DNA of 64,000 bases from Clostridium grantii DSM 8605 (GTDB lineage: Bacteria > Bacillota > Clostridia > Clostridiales > Clostridiaceae), in contig NZ_FQXM01000016.1 of NCBI RefSeq assembly GCF_900129965.1, positions 1 through 64,000 of the forward strand, in the 5' to 3' direction. The translations under genes and the position numbers were made by a program. Positions within the stretch are counted from its first letter, which is position 1; every line of letters starts with the position of its first letter. Under the pieces are notes generated by a model. That model was not told where the DNA came from, did not search any database, and saw nothing but the letters and a program-made list of their open reading frames with translations. Shown piece by piece: positions 8,842 to 16,438 of this stretch.

Positions 8842-8890
8842 GGTACCCTATAGAGAGATAAGAAATTACTCTATAGGGTATCTTGTTTTT
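8842..8890 (+). terminator. Terminator of the tungsten/Moco operon
   Basis: Long stem GGTACCCTATAGAG (8842-8855) / CTCTATAGGGTATC (8869-8882), then TTGTTTTTT. It separates the cofactor operon from the carbohydrate island. Confidence 0.9.
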
Positions 8891-8981
8891 TGAAATAATA
8901 AGGTGTTAGAAAAGTATCTTACAATAAGTGGTGGAGTGCAAAAACAAAACATAACTGAACTCAAAAAAAAGAATATTTATA

Positions 8982-9010
8982 TTGACAAAGAGGTTTAAAG
9001 TGTATACAAT
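8982..9010 (+). promoter_or_regulatory. Promoter with TGTATACA operator before the cycloisomerase gene
   Basis: TTGACA (8982-8987), a 17-nt spacer and TACAAT (9005-9010). The 8-nt palindrome TGTATACA (9001-9008) overlaps the -10 box. It matches the GTA-TAC core recognised by many GntR/FCD regulators, and such a regulator is encoded at 11353. Binding here would block RNA polymerase, so repression relieved by a sugar acid is the simplest model. Confidence 0.65.
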
Positions 9011-9155
9011 TATAAATATAAAGAGTATTCAATAAACACATGAAAAATATTACAATTATGTAGTTGAAAAGATAAAAAATATTGATTTTTTTATTCAATT
9101 GTATAAATGGGTATTTTGTTATTTAATAATAAATCTGTTAAGTAAGGAGAATAAA

Positions 9156-10259
9156 ATGTACGATCGCAGAAAAATAAAAGATATAAAAACTAATTTATTT
9201 CATGTACCGTTAAGAGAATCGCTTTCTGATGCAAAACATGGCACTCACACATTTTTCGAACTTATTACTGTTACTGTTTGTTTAGAAGATGGTTCTGAAG
9301 GGACAGGCTACACATACACAGGAGGTGTAGGTGGAAGAGCTATATACGATATGGTTGAGTATGATTTAAAACCAATATTGATTGGAAAAGATGGGGACAA
9401 GGTAGAAGCTTTATGGGATGAAATGAATTGGAAAGTTCATTATGTTGCAAGAGGTGGAATTGCATCCTTTGCAATATCAGCTGTTGATATTGCATTGTGG
9501 GATATTAGATGCAAGAATGCAAACTTGCCTTTATGGAAGATGGTTGGCGGAGTTAATGATTCAACAAAAGCTTATTACGGAGGAATTGATTTAGCATTTT
9601 CTCAGGAAAAACTTCTTGACAATATTAAGAATCAGTTAGCAAAAGGTCATACAGCAGTAAAAATAAAATTAGGAAAAGAAACGCTTCAAGAAGATATAGA
9701 AAGAGTAGCGGCAGTAAGAGAATTATTAGGACCAGAAAAAGTTTTTATGGTAGATGCTAATTATTCATGGTCGGTAGAAAAGGCTATTAAAGCAGTTAAA
9801 GCATTAGAACCCTATGATATTTTGTGGTTAGAGGAACCAACTATTCCATGTGATTTTAAAGGTTATGCAAGAATTGCTGATCATTCTAACATTGGTATTG
9901 CAATGGGAGAAAATCTTCACACCATATATGAACATAGACATGCTATGGAAATAGGAAAGGTAAGTTTTATTCAACCAGACGCATCTAATATTGGTGGAAT
10001 TACTGGATGGATTAAAGTAGCACATATGGCGGAAGGATTCAATATACCAGTATGTACACATGGTATGCAAGAATTACATGTAAGTCTTTTGTCAGGAATA
10101 CCGAATGCAGGATATTTAGAAGTGCATAGTTTCCCAATTGATGAATATACAATGAGACCTTTAGTATTAAAGAATGGTAGAGCTATATCACCAGATGTAT
10201 CGGGTACAGGTGTAGAATTTGATTGGAAAAAACTTTCACAATATAAAATTGAAATGTAA
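9156..10259 (+). CDS. Probable 3,6-anhydro-L-galactonate cycloisomerase (enolase superfamily)
   Basis: In red-algal sugar catabolism this enzyme opens the anhydro ring of 3,6-anhydro-L-galactonate to give 2-keto-3-deoxy-L-galactonate. The 367-aa protein has the muconate/mandelate fold: KIKLGKE with the K169/K171 pair, metal ligand D200 in MVDANYS, EEPT, GENLHT and CTHGMQELHVSLL. The segments SDAKHG, GYTYTGG, QPDASN, GGITGW and EVHSFPIDEYT agree with the Vibrio cycloisomerase as I remember it; no alignment was run. The start is ATG 9156, 4 nt after AAGGAGA; the longer TTG reading is unlikely. kduD follows, which suits the proposed onward route through 2,5-diketo-3-deoxy-galactonate to KDG. Another acid-sugar dehydratase remains possible. 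Confidence 0.8.
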   Translation: MYDRRKIKDIKTNLFHVPLRESLSDAKHGTHTFFELITVTVCLEDGSEGTGYTYTGGVGGRAIYDMVEYDLKPILIGKDGDKVEALWDEMNWKVHYVARGGIASFAISAVDIALWDIRCKNANLPLWKMVGGVNDSTKAYYGGIDLAFSQEKLLDNIKNQLAKGHTAVKIKLGKETLQEDIERVAAVRELLGPEKVFMVDANYSWSVEKAIKAVKALEPYDILWLEEPTIPCDFKGYARIADHSNIGIAMGENLHTIYEHRHAMEIGKVSFIQPDASNIGGITGWIKVAHMAEGFNIPVCTHGMQELHVSLLSGIPNAGYLEVHSFPIDEYTMRPLVLKNGRAISPDVSGTGVEFDWKKLSQYKIEM

Positions 10260-10343
10260 TTTTGTTATTAACTGAAATTTTAATTGATTGTTAGTAAATT
10301 TAAAAAATATAAATATAAAATAAAAAACATGGGAGGATTTAAA

Positions 10344-11105
10344 ATGATTTTAGATCAATTTAATCTTGAAGGAAAAGTAGCTATAGTAACAGGAGCAAGT
10401 ACTGGTTTAGGACAAGGAATGGTATTAGGAATGGCTGAAGCTGGAGCTAATGTAGTTGGTGTTGACTACGTTGAAATGCCAGAAACACAAGAAATGGTTG
10501 AAAAACTTGGAAAGAAATTCTTAGGAATTAAAGCAAATTTATTAAGCCTTGATCCAATTGAAGGAATAATAGAAAAAGCAGTTGAAACATTTGGAAAAGT
10601 TGATATATTAATAAATAATGCTGGTATAATTAGAAGAACAGATGCAATAGATTTTGAAGAAAAAGATTGGGATGATGTAATGAACATAAACATCAAAACA
10701 GTATTCTTTTTCAGCCAAGCAGTAGCTAGACAAATGATTAAACAAGGTACTGGTGGAAACATAGTTAGTGTTGCATCAATGCTTTCATTCCAAGGCGGAA
10801 TCAGAGTTCCTTCTTATACAGCTAGTAAAAGTGGAGTTATGGGTGTAACTCGTGCTATGGCTAATGAATGGGGTCAATATGGAATAAACGTAAATGCTAT
10901 TGCTCCTGGTTACATGGCAACAAATAATACTGCAGCATTAAGAGCAGATGAAAAAAGAAATGCTGAAATCTTAGGAAGAATTCCTGCAGGAAGATGGGGA
11001 ACACCTGAAGATGTTAAAGGCGCAGCTGTATTCTTATCATCTGATGCTTCAAGATATATCCAAGGATATACTTTAGCTGTAGATGGTGGATGGTTATCAA
11101 GATAG
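10344..11105 (+). CDS. kduD: 2-dehydro-3-deoxy-D-gluconate 5-dehydrogenase KduD
   Basis: NAD(P)-dependent short-chain dehydrogenase interconverting 2,5-diketo-3-deoxygluconate and 2-keto-3-deoxygluconate. The 253-aa protein has the cofactor motif TGASTGLGQG, the NNAG motif, catalytic Ser in SVASMLSFQGG and YTASKSG. SFQGGIRVPSYTASKSGVMG and APGYMATNNT are typical of KduD rather than SDRs in general. The start is ATG 10344 after GGGAGGA; an upstream in-frame ATT/ATG reading has no ribosome site. It shares a promoter with the cycloisomerase, and joins its product to the KDG pathway. KDG kinase and aldolase are not in the window. Confidence 0.88.
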   Translation: MILDQFNLEGKVAIVTGASTGLGQGMVLGMAEAGANVVGVDYVEMPETQEMVEKLGKKFLGIKANLLSLDPIEGIIEKAVETFGKVDILINNAGIIRRTDAIDFEEKDWDDVMNINIKTVFFFSQAVARQMIKQGTGGNIVSVASMLSFQGGIRVPSYTASKSGVMGVTRAMANEWGQYGINVNAIAPGYMATNNTAALRADEKRNAEILGRIPAGRWGTPEDVKGAAVFLSSDASRYIQGYTLAVDGGWLSR

Positions 11106-11117
11106 TTTAATAATAAA

Positions 11118-11165
11118 ATAACTTAAAATAAAGGAATACATATGTATTCCTTTATTTTAAGTTAT
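11118..11165. terminator. Perfect 48-nt palindrome, bidirectional terminator or cruciform
   Basis: Positions 11118-11141 are the exact reverse complement of 11142-11165 (half-site ATAACTTAAAATAAAGGAATA plus CAT). It lies 13 nt after kduD. There is no T-run beyond the stem, but the arm itself ends A/T-rich, so it can act as a terminator. The perfection is unusual. Confidence 0.7.
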
Positions 11166-11352
11166 GAGCAATAATATTGTTTGAGGTGGAATACTAATGT
11201 TTGGAGTATAATTAAACAGTCTATATTTGTAGAATGTCATAAATATAGCATATTATGAGTTCTAAAAATCTAGATTTATTGAATTTTTACTTATAGTATA
11301 ATATAATATACAGGATAAGAATATTATTTTTGAGATTGGTCGTGAAAATAAA

Positions 11353-12048
11353 ATGAGCGTTAAGAAAAGTGATTTAAGAGATGTTGCTTATGAAAAAATA
11401 CTACATAAAATATTACATTACGAACTTTCGCCAGGGGAAGTTGTATCAGTTTTAAATTTAGCACAAGTACTTAATATGAGTAGAACTCCTGTAAGAGAAG
11501 CTGTTGTTAAATTGATTGAAGATGGATTAATTGTGGTTGAAAATGGAAAAAATTTAATAAAATCAATATCTTTGAATGATATTAATGAAATATATCAATT
11601 GAGAGAAGCTATTGAAACTATGTGTGTAAAAATTATTATAAAAAATAATGGTGGTCTGACAGATAAGCAAAAAAAACATTTAGAAAATATTCAAAGTAAA
11701 TTTAAAATGAGTATTGAAAACGAAGATTTCGAGATGAATTTTGAACTGGATAAATTATTTCATGAATCATTAATAGATTATGCAGGAAATGAAAGAATGA
11801 GCGAAATTAGTAAAAAAATGCAGATACAAAGCCAAAGGTTTCGTTGGTTAACAAAAATCACACCAAAGCATTATGAGATTACTTTAAAGGATCATCAAGA
11901 TATTCTAGATAGTATATACGCATTAGACTTAGTAAAAGGAAAAGATTCAGTAATAAAGCACATGGAGAATTCCTTGGATGGTTATAAAAATATATTAGAA
12001 AATAATGAATGGAAAAAGACATTTTATACTATGAGTCAACTGTTTTAA
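11353..12048 (+). CDS. GntR-family regulator with FCD effector domain
   Basis: At 231 aa it has the FadR-subfamily layout. An N-terminal winged helix (ILHYELSPGEVVSVLNLAQVLNMSRTPVREAVVKLIEDGLI, residues ~18-58) is followed by an all-helical FCD ligand domain (QLREAIETMCVKII, FELDKLFHESLIDYAGN, DHQDILDSI). Asp and His residues of FCD domains that bind a metal with sugar acids are present (D/H in LDKLFHESL and DHQDIL). It is transcribed alone between kduD and the transporter operon. TGTATACA sites at 9001, 12165, 33782 and 35229 are the likely targets. The inducer is probably a sugar acid from the pathway; this is inferred from context. Confidence 0.85.
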   Translation: MSVKKSDLRDVAYEKILHKILHYELSPGEVVSVLNLAQVLNMSRTPVREAVVKLIEDGLIVVENGKNLIKSISLNDINEIYQLREAIETMCVKIIIKNNGGLTDKQKKHLENIQSKFKMSIENEDFEMNFELDKLFHESLIDYAGNERMSEISKKMQIQSQRFRWLTKITPKHYEITLKDHQDILDSIYALDLVKGKDSVIKHMENSLDGYKNILENNEWKKTFYTMSQLF

Positions 12049-12083
12049 AGGATTCTAATGAGGTGAAAATAAATATCTTTATA

Positions 12084-12126
12084 AAAAAAGCTGTAATACA
12101 TAAATAATGTATTGCAGTTTTTTTTA
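12084..12126 (+). terminator. Terminator after the GntR gene
   Basis: Stem CTGTAATACAT (12091-12101) / ATGTATTGCAG (12107-12117) with flanking A-run and T-run. Confidence 0.85.
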
Positions 12127-12129
12127 TAA

Positions 12130-12576
12130 TAATACGCTTATGGAATTCTGGATTGATTATATAGTGTATACAATATTCGATTTGATAGGAATATTAAAAA
12201 TATAGTATTATTATTAACTTTTATTATGTGAGTTCAAACTATATAAAATTATCTATTACCTTTTCTATAATGGTTAATGTTAACAACTATTTTATCTAAA
12301 AATATTCACAAGTAAACTATTAAGTTAATATATCAATAGAACAATTGAAAGAACAAGATATAAGCTTTTATCGCTAATTACTTGTGCTAATTATTTGTAG
12401 TAGCGTACTTATAGGTATATCTAATTATTGAATTTAAATTTCTAATTAACAAAATCTAATTTCAGTTTATTAGGTTTCTTATATAACAATTTAGCGTTTT
12501 GCAAGTGATGAATATGGCACAGTAAGACACTATAATAAATGAACTGTATTCTTAGAATAAATAGTAATACAATTTG
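12130..12576. other. Long AT-rich intergenic region upstream of the transporter operon
   Basis: About 450 nt without a plausible gene. It carries one TGTATACA palindrome (12165-12172) with the extended context GTGTATACAATATT, matching sites before other genes of the island. Its distance from the mapped promoter (about 410 nt) is long for direct repression. It may be an upstream or looping site, or belong to a promoter I cannot recognise. No RNA gene, IS end or coding pattern was seen. Confidence 0.5.
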
Positions 12577-12605
12577 TTGACAAGAGAATTAAAGCAGTAT
12601 ATAAT
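12577..12605 (+). promoter_or_regulatory. Consensus promoter of the sugar ABC transporter operon
   Basis: Exact TTGACA (12577-12582), a 17-nt spacer and exact TATAAT (12600-12605). The first gene starts about 200 nt downstream, leaving room for leader regulation; no clear attenuator was seen in that leader. Confidence 0.75.
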
Positions 12606-12807
12606 ATAAATATGAATACGATTAGTTCTAAAAAATGAATACAGTGAAAACGTAAACTGAAACTGTGTGATAACTTGAAATTGTATTCTGAGGTATTAAA
12701 ATATAGTTAATACAAGAAAAGGGAGAAAAGTTTTATAAAGGGAATTATAAATACTTTCTAGTAATGTAAGTGACAAAAAAAGAAATCAAAATTAAAAGGA
12801 GTTGAGC

Positions 12808-13755
12808 ATGATGAAAACTAAAAATGAAGTAGGTATAGTTGATAATAAAAGAACTATATTAAAAAAAGCATTTAAAAGGGATTATTTTTTATATATGCTT
12901 TTGATTTTACCGGCCATATATTTTCTTGTATTCAAATACATACCAATGTATGGTATAATTTTGGCTTTTAGAAAGTTTGTACAAGGTCAGTCAGCTTTTG
13001 GAGTGGAGTGGGTTGGTTTTAGATATTTTAAATTGTTTTTAACAGATAAAACATTTTGGAATATATTTAAAAATACTGTTTTGCTAAGTTTAATGAACTT
13101 GGTAATAGGATTTCCATTACCTATAATATTTGCTCTTTTATTAAATGAGATTCATAATAATGCTTTTAAAAAAGTAGTACAAACAGTATCTTATTTACCA
13201 AAATTTCTTTCTACAGTAATAGTAGTTGCAATGATAAATATATTACTTTCTCCTTCTACAGGGATTATAAACGATATCATAGCTAAATTTGGAAATAAAC
13301 CTATATTCTTCTTAAATGAGATAGAGTGGTTTAGAACTATTTATATAAGTTCTGATATTTGGCAATTCATGGGATGGAATGCTATTTTATATATAGCATC
13401 ATTAGCATCAGTAGACACTCAGCTTTATGAGGCAGCTGTAGTAGACGGAGCAAATAAGTGGAAGCAAATGATACATGTTACAATACCAGGAATTATGCCT
13501 ACAATAGTTATAACTTTTATATTAGCGGTTGGATATATGTTATCTGCTGGCTTTGAAAAAATATTATTATTGTATACTCCAAGTACTTATCAAGTAGCAG
13601 ATGTTATTCAAACATTTGTTTATAGAGTAGGATTAGTAGGGAATAATTTTAGTTACGCAACGGCAATTGGTCTTTTCCAAGCACTTATAAGTTTAACATT
13701 GCTTTGGACTACAAATCATTTTGCTAGTAAATATACAGACTATAGTTTGTGGTAG
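12808..13755 (+). CDS. Oligosaccharide ABC transporter permease, LplB family
   Basis: One of two membrane subunits of a CUT1-type sugar importer. At 315 aa it has six predicted membrane segments. The N-terminal RDYFLYMLLILPAIYFLVFKYIPMYGIILAFRKF is typical of LplB/YteP proteins, and the coupling loop reads YEAAVVDGANKWKQMIHVTIPGI (EAA motif). The start is ATG 12808 after AAAGGAG; TTG 12802 would be too close to it. The operon encodes two permeases and a lipoprotein but no ATPase, normal for Gram-positive importers that share an MsmX-type ATPase. The substrate is inferred from context to be an oligosaccharide of the island. Confidence 0.88.
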   Translation: MMKTKNEVGIVDNKRTILKKAFKRDYFLYMLLILPAIYFLVFKYIPMYGIILAFRKFVQGQSAFGVEWVGFRYFKLFLTDKTFWNIFKNTVLLSLMNLVIGFPLPIIFALLLNEIHNNAFKKVVQTVSYLPKFLSTVIVVAMINILLSPSTGIINDIIAKFGNKPIFFLNEIEWFRTIYISSDIWQFMGWNAILYIASLASVDTQLYEAAVVDGANKWKQMIHVTIPGIMPTIVITFILAVGYMLSAGFEKILLLYTPSTYQVADVIQTFVYRVGLVGNNFSYATAIGLFQALISLTLLWTTNHFASKYTDYSLW

Positions 13756-13766
13756 GAGGAGTTATT

Positions 13767-14645
13767 ATGAAATATGAAAGTAAGAGTTATAAAGCATTTA
13801 AAGTATTAGACGTAGTTATATTATTATTAATAGCTTTTATTACGCTATTCCCATTTATATATTTATTTTCAATATCATTTAGTAGTTCAAAAGCTGTTTT
13901 AGCAGGAGGAGTTAATTTTTACCCAGTGGATTTTAATTGGGGAGCATATAAAGGTATTTTGGAACAAAGTAATTTTTGGCTAGGATATAAAAATACAATT
14001 ATATACACAGTATTTGGAACACTTATTAGTTTGTTTATGACTATAATTTGTGCATACCCTTTATCTAAGAAAAATTTAGTAGGTTCAAGCATATTTTTGA
14101 AACTTATTGTTTTTACAATGTTCTTTGGTGGCGGATTAATACCAACATATTTATTGATTCAAAAAATTGGATTAGTAAATACTAGATATGCAATTTTACT
14201 TCCAGGAGCTATAAATGCTTATAATGTATTAATTATGAAGACGTTTTTTCAAGGTCTTCCAGAAAGTTTAGAAGAAGCGGCTAAAATTGATGGTTTAAAT
14301 CAAATAGGAGTATTAATTAAAATTGTTTTACCGCTATCAAAACCAATAATAGCTACTATAACTTTATTTATATCAGTTGGATTTTGGAACGATTGGTTTA
14401 GTAGTTTAATATTTTTAAATAATGATAAGCTTTACCCAGTAACCTTATTTTTAAGAAATATTATAATGGGTACTACTATGGCATCAAAGAGTGGACAAAC
14501 AATGGATGCATCATCTGCACAATCATTACCTCAAACACTTCAAGCAGCAGCTACTATGTTAGTTGTGCTACCTATATTATGTGTTTATCCATTTGTTCAA
14601 AAATATTTTGTACAAGGTGTAATGATAGGTTCAATAAAAGGATAA
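13767..14645 (+). CDS. Oligosaccharide ABC transporter permease, YtcP family
   Basis: Second permease of the CUT1 importer, 292 aa with six membrane segments. Family features are VVILLLIAFITLFPFIYLFSISFSS at the N-terminus, MFFGGGLIPTYLLIQKIGLVNTRYAILLPGAINAYN in the middle, and the EAA loop LEEAAKIDGLNQIGVLIKIVLPLSKP. The C-terminus YPFVQKYFVQGVMIGSIKG is the standard YtcP/LplC ending. ATG 13767 follows AGGAGG, which overlaps the stop of the partner gene, so the two are translationally linked. The longer GTG start at 13749 lies inside the upstream gene and is less likely. Confidence 0.88.
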   Translation: MKYESKSYKAFKVLDVVILLLIAFITLFPFIYLFSISFSSSKAVLAGGVNFYPVDFNWGAYKGILEQSNFWLGYKNTIIYTVFGTLISLFMTIICAYPLSKKNLVGSSIFLKLIVFTMFFGGGLIPTYLLIQKIGLVNTRYAILLPGAINAYNVLIMKTFFQGLPESLEEAAKIDGLNQIGVLIKIVLPLSKPIIATITLFISVGFWNDWFSSLIFLNNDKLYPVTLFLRNIIMGTTMASKSGQTMDASSAQSLPQTLQAAATMLVVLPILCVYPFVQKYFVQGVMIGSIKG

Positions 14646-14743
14646 AAAAGTACTTTACCTAAATTAAAAGTATAAATCACTAATTAAAAAATAGTGATTA
14701 TATAAAAAAACAAAAACTAAAAAGATTTAAGGGGGAGTTATCA

Positions 14744-16333
14744 ATGATAAGAAGAAGTAAAAAATTTGGTATTATCAGTTTAACCTTGGTTTTGGCAATG
14801 AGTATGAGCCTTTTGGCAGGATGTGGTAAGAAAACAAATGACTCAGCAAATGACGCAGGGAACCAAACTGATGAAGTTACTGAAAGTGGTATGGTGTCAG
14901 ACACACCAATTAAGTTCACAATGCTTTATGCAGATAATGCATCATATCCGTATAAAAGTGATTGGATTATTTGGGATAAGATTAAAGAAGCTACAAATGT
15001 AGAATTTGAAATTCAATCAGTACCAGATTCTGACTATACTACTAAAAAACAAATAATTTTCAACTCCGGAGATATTCCAGATATTGTTACAAAAACAGCA
15101 GCTCTACCAGAAGATGCACAAAGTGGAATACTTTTACCAATTAGTGATTATCTAGACAAGTTACCTAACATGAAAAAGTATTTAGACGAAAATGGATTTG
15201 ATGCCGATATGGATAATTTAGTACAAGAAGATGGTAAATTCTACACTTTACCAACAAAATGTAAAGATACAAGAATTCAACTACATTCTTGGTTAATAAG
15301 AGAAGATATATTTGAAAAAAATAATATTGCAATTCCAACTACATTGGATGAAGTATATGAAGCTGGAAAGAAATTAAAAGAAATATATCCAGACTCTAAA
15401 CCAATAATAAACAGATTTGGTTCAGGAAACATTTTAAGCGTTATTGCACCAGGATTTGGAACACAAGCTGGATGGAATTTAGGAAACAGTGGATATGTGT
15501 ATGATGAAGAAAGTGATAAATGGGTATTTGCACCAACTAGTGATAACTACAAAGAAATGCTTACTTATATGAATAAGTTATATACAGAAGGAATATTAGA
15601 TCCAGAATTCACTACTTTAGAAAGTGCAACATATGAACAACTAGTTACTCAAAGCGAAACATTTATAATGATTGATTGGGTAGGAAATCAAAACAGATAT
15701 AATTTAGAAGGACAAAAAACAGATCCAGATTTCAATGTACAACCTTTCTTCCCAGTTAAAGGAGCTGATGGAGACTATGCTGTTCCAAGTGCAGCTAAAT
15801 TCGAACAAAGTTGGGTTATACCTGCATCAGTAAAAGATGAGCCATACTTCAATACATTACTTAGATTTATTGATTGGTGCTACACAGAGGAAGCAGCAGA
15901 AATATTAACTTTTGGTGTAGAAGGAGAAACATTTGAAAAAGGCACTGATGGCAAATTATCTTATATTGATATAAGTAAAGACATTTCAAAAGAATTTGGT
16001 TTAGGTAACAACTCTTTATCCGTGAGAGTTCATAAAGACTTTAATTATGCTTTTAATGGAGAAGAAATATCTAATTTATTTGATGAAATAGATAAAGCAG
16101 GAGCAGTTAAAGCACCAGAACCTGGAATAAGATTAAGTGGAGATGAAATTGAAGAAGTAAAATTATATTCTACTGCACTTACAGATTATATAAATGTTAT
16201 GACAGAATCATTAATTTATGGTAAAGAATCATTCTCTGATTGGGATAAATTCGTTACTGAATATCAAAATAAAGGAAGCGACAAATTAGGCGAAATATAC
16301 AATACAGCATGGACAAGACAAAATACTAAATAG
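14744..16333 (+). CDS. Sugar ABC transporter substrate-binding lipoprotein, LplA family
   Basis: Extracellular binding protein of the importer. At 529 aa, typical of LplA-like proteins. The signal peptide runs to the lipobox LLAGC near residue 27, followed by a short polar linker. The mature part has Trp/Tyr-rich segments (YKSDWIIWDKIKEATNVEF, SWLIREDIFEKN, FEQSWVIPASV, LLRFIDWCYTEEAAEIL) of the large CUT1 solute-binding fold. Strong ribosome site GGGGGAG. A hairpin terminator 15 nt after the stop probably limits read-through into the GH3 gene and keeps the binding protein in excess. Confidence 0.88.
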   Translation: MIRRSKKFGIISLTLVLAMSMSLLAGCGKKTNDSANDAGNQTDEVTESGMVSDTPIKFTMLYADNASYPYKSDWIIWDKIKEATNVEFEIQSVPDSDYTTKKQIIFNSGDIPDIVTKTAALPEDAQSGILLPISDYLDKLPNMKKYLDENGFDADMDNLVQEDGKFYTLPTKCKDTRIQLHSWLIREDIFEKNNIAIPTTLDEVYEAGKKLKEIYPDSKPIINRFGSGNILSVIAPGFGTQAGWNLGNSGYVYDEESDKWVFAPTSDNYKEMLTYMNKLYTEGILDPEFTTLESATYEQLVTQSETFIMIDWVGNQNRYNLEGQKTDPDFNVQPFFPVKGADGDYAVPSAAKFEQSWVIPASVKDEPYFNTLLRFIDWCYTEEAAEILTFGVEGETFEKGTDGKLSYIDISKDISKEFGLGNNSLSVRVHKDFNYAFNGEEISNLFDEIDKAGAVKAPEPGIRLSGDEIEEVKLYSTALTDYINVMTESLIYGKESFSDWDKFVTEYQNKGSDKLGEIYNTAWTRQNTK

Positions 16334-16347
16334 TATGATTAAATAAA

Positions 16348-16396
16348 TAAAGATATTGCAGGAGAAGATTAATTGTTCTTGCAATATCTTTATTGT
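16348..16396 (+). terminator. Terminator between the binding-protein and GH3 genes
   Basis: Stem AAAGATATTGCA / TGCAATATCTTT with a loop of about 20 nt, followed by ATTGT. The T-run is weak, so partial read-through into the GH3 gene is likely. Confidence 0.75.
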
Positions 16397-16438
16397 ATAT
16401 TAATATAAAAATAATGCCTTAATTAATAAGGAGGGCTT

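Noticed and set aside
12130..12807. Small RNA or riboswitch in the long intergenic region before the transporter operon.
   Set aside because: Apart from the promoter and one palindrome I found no stable G/C-containing helices or known motif. An RNA cannot be excluded, but the sequence alone does not support it.
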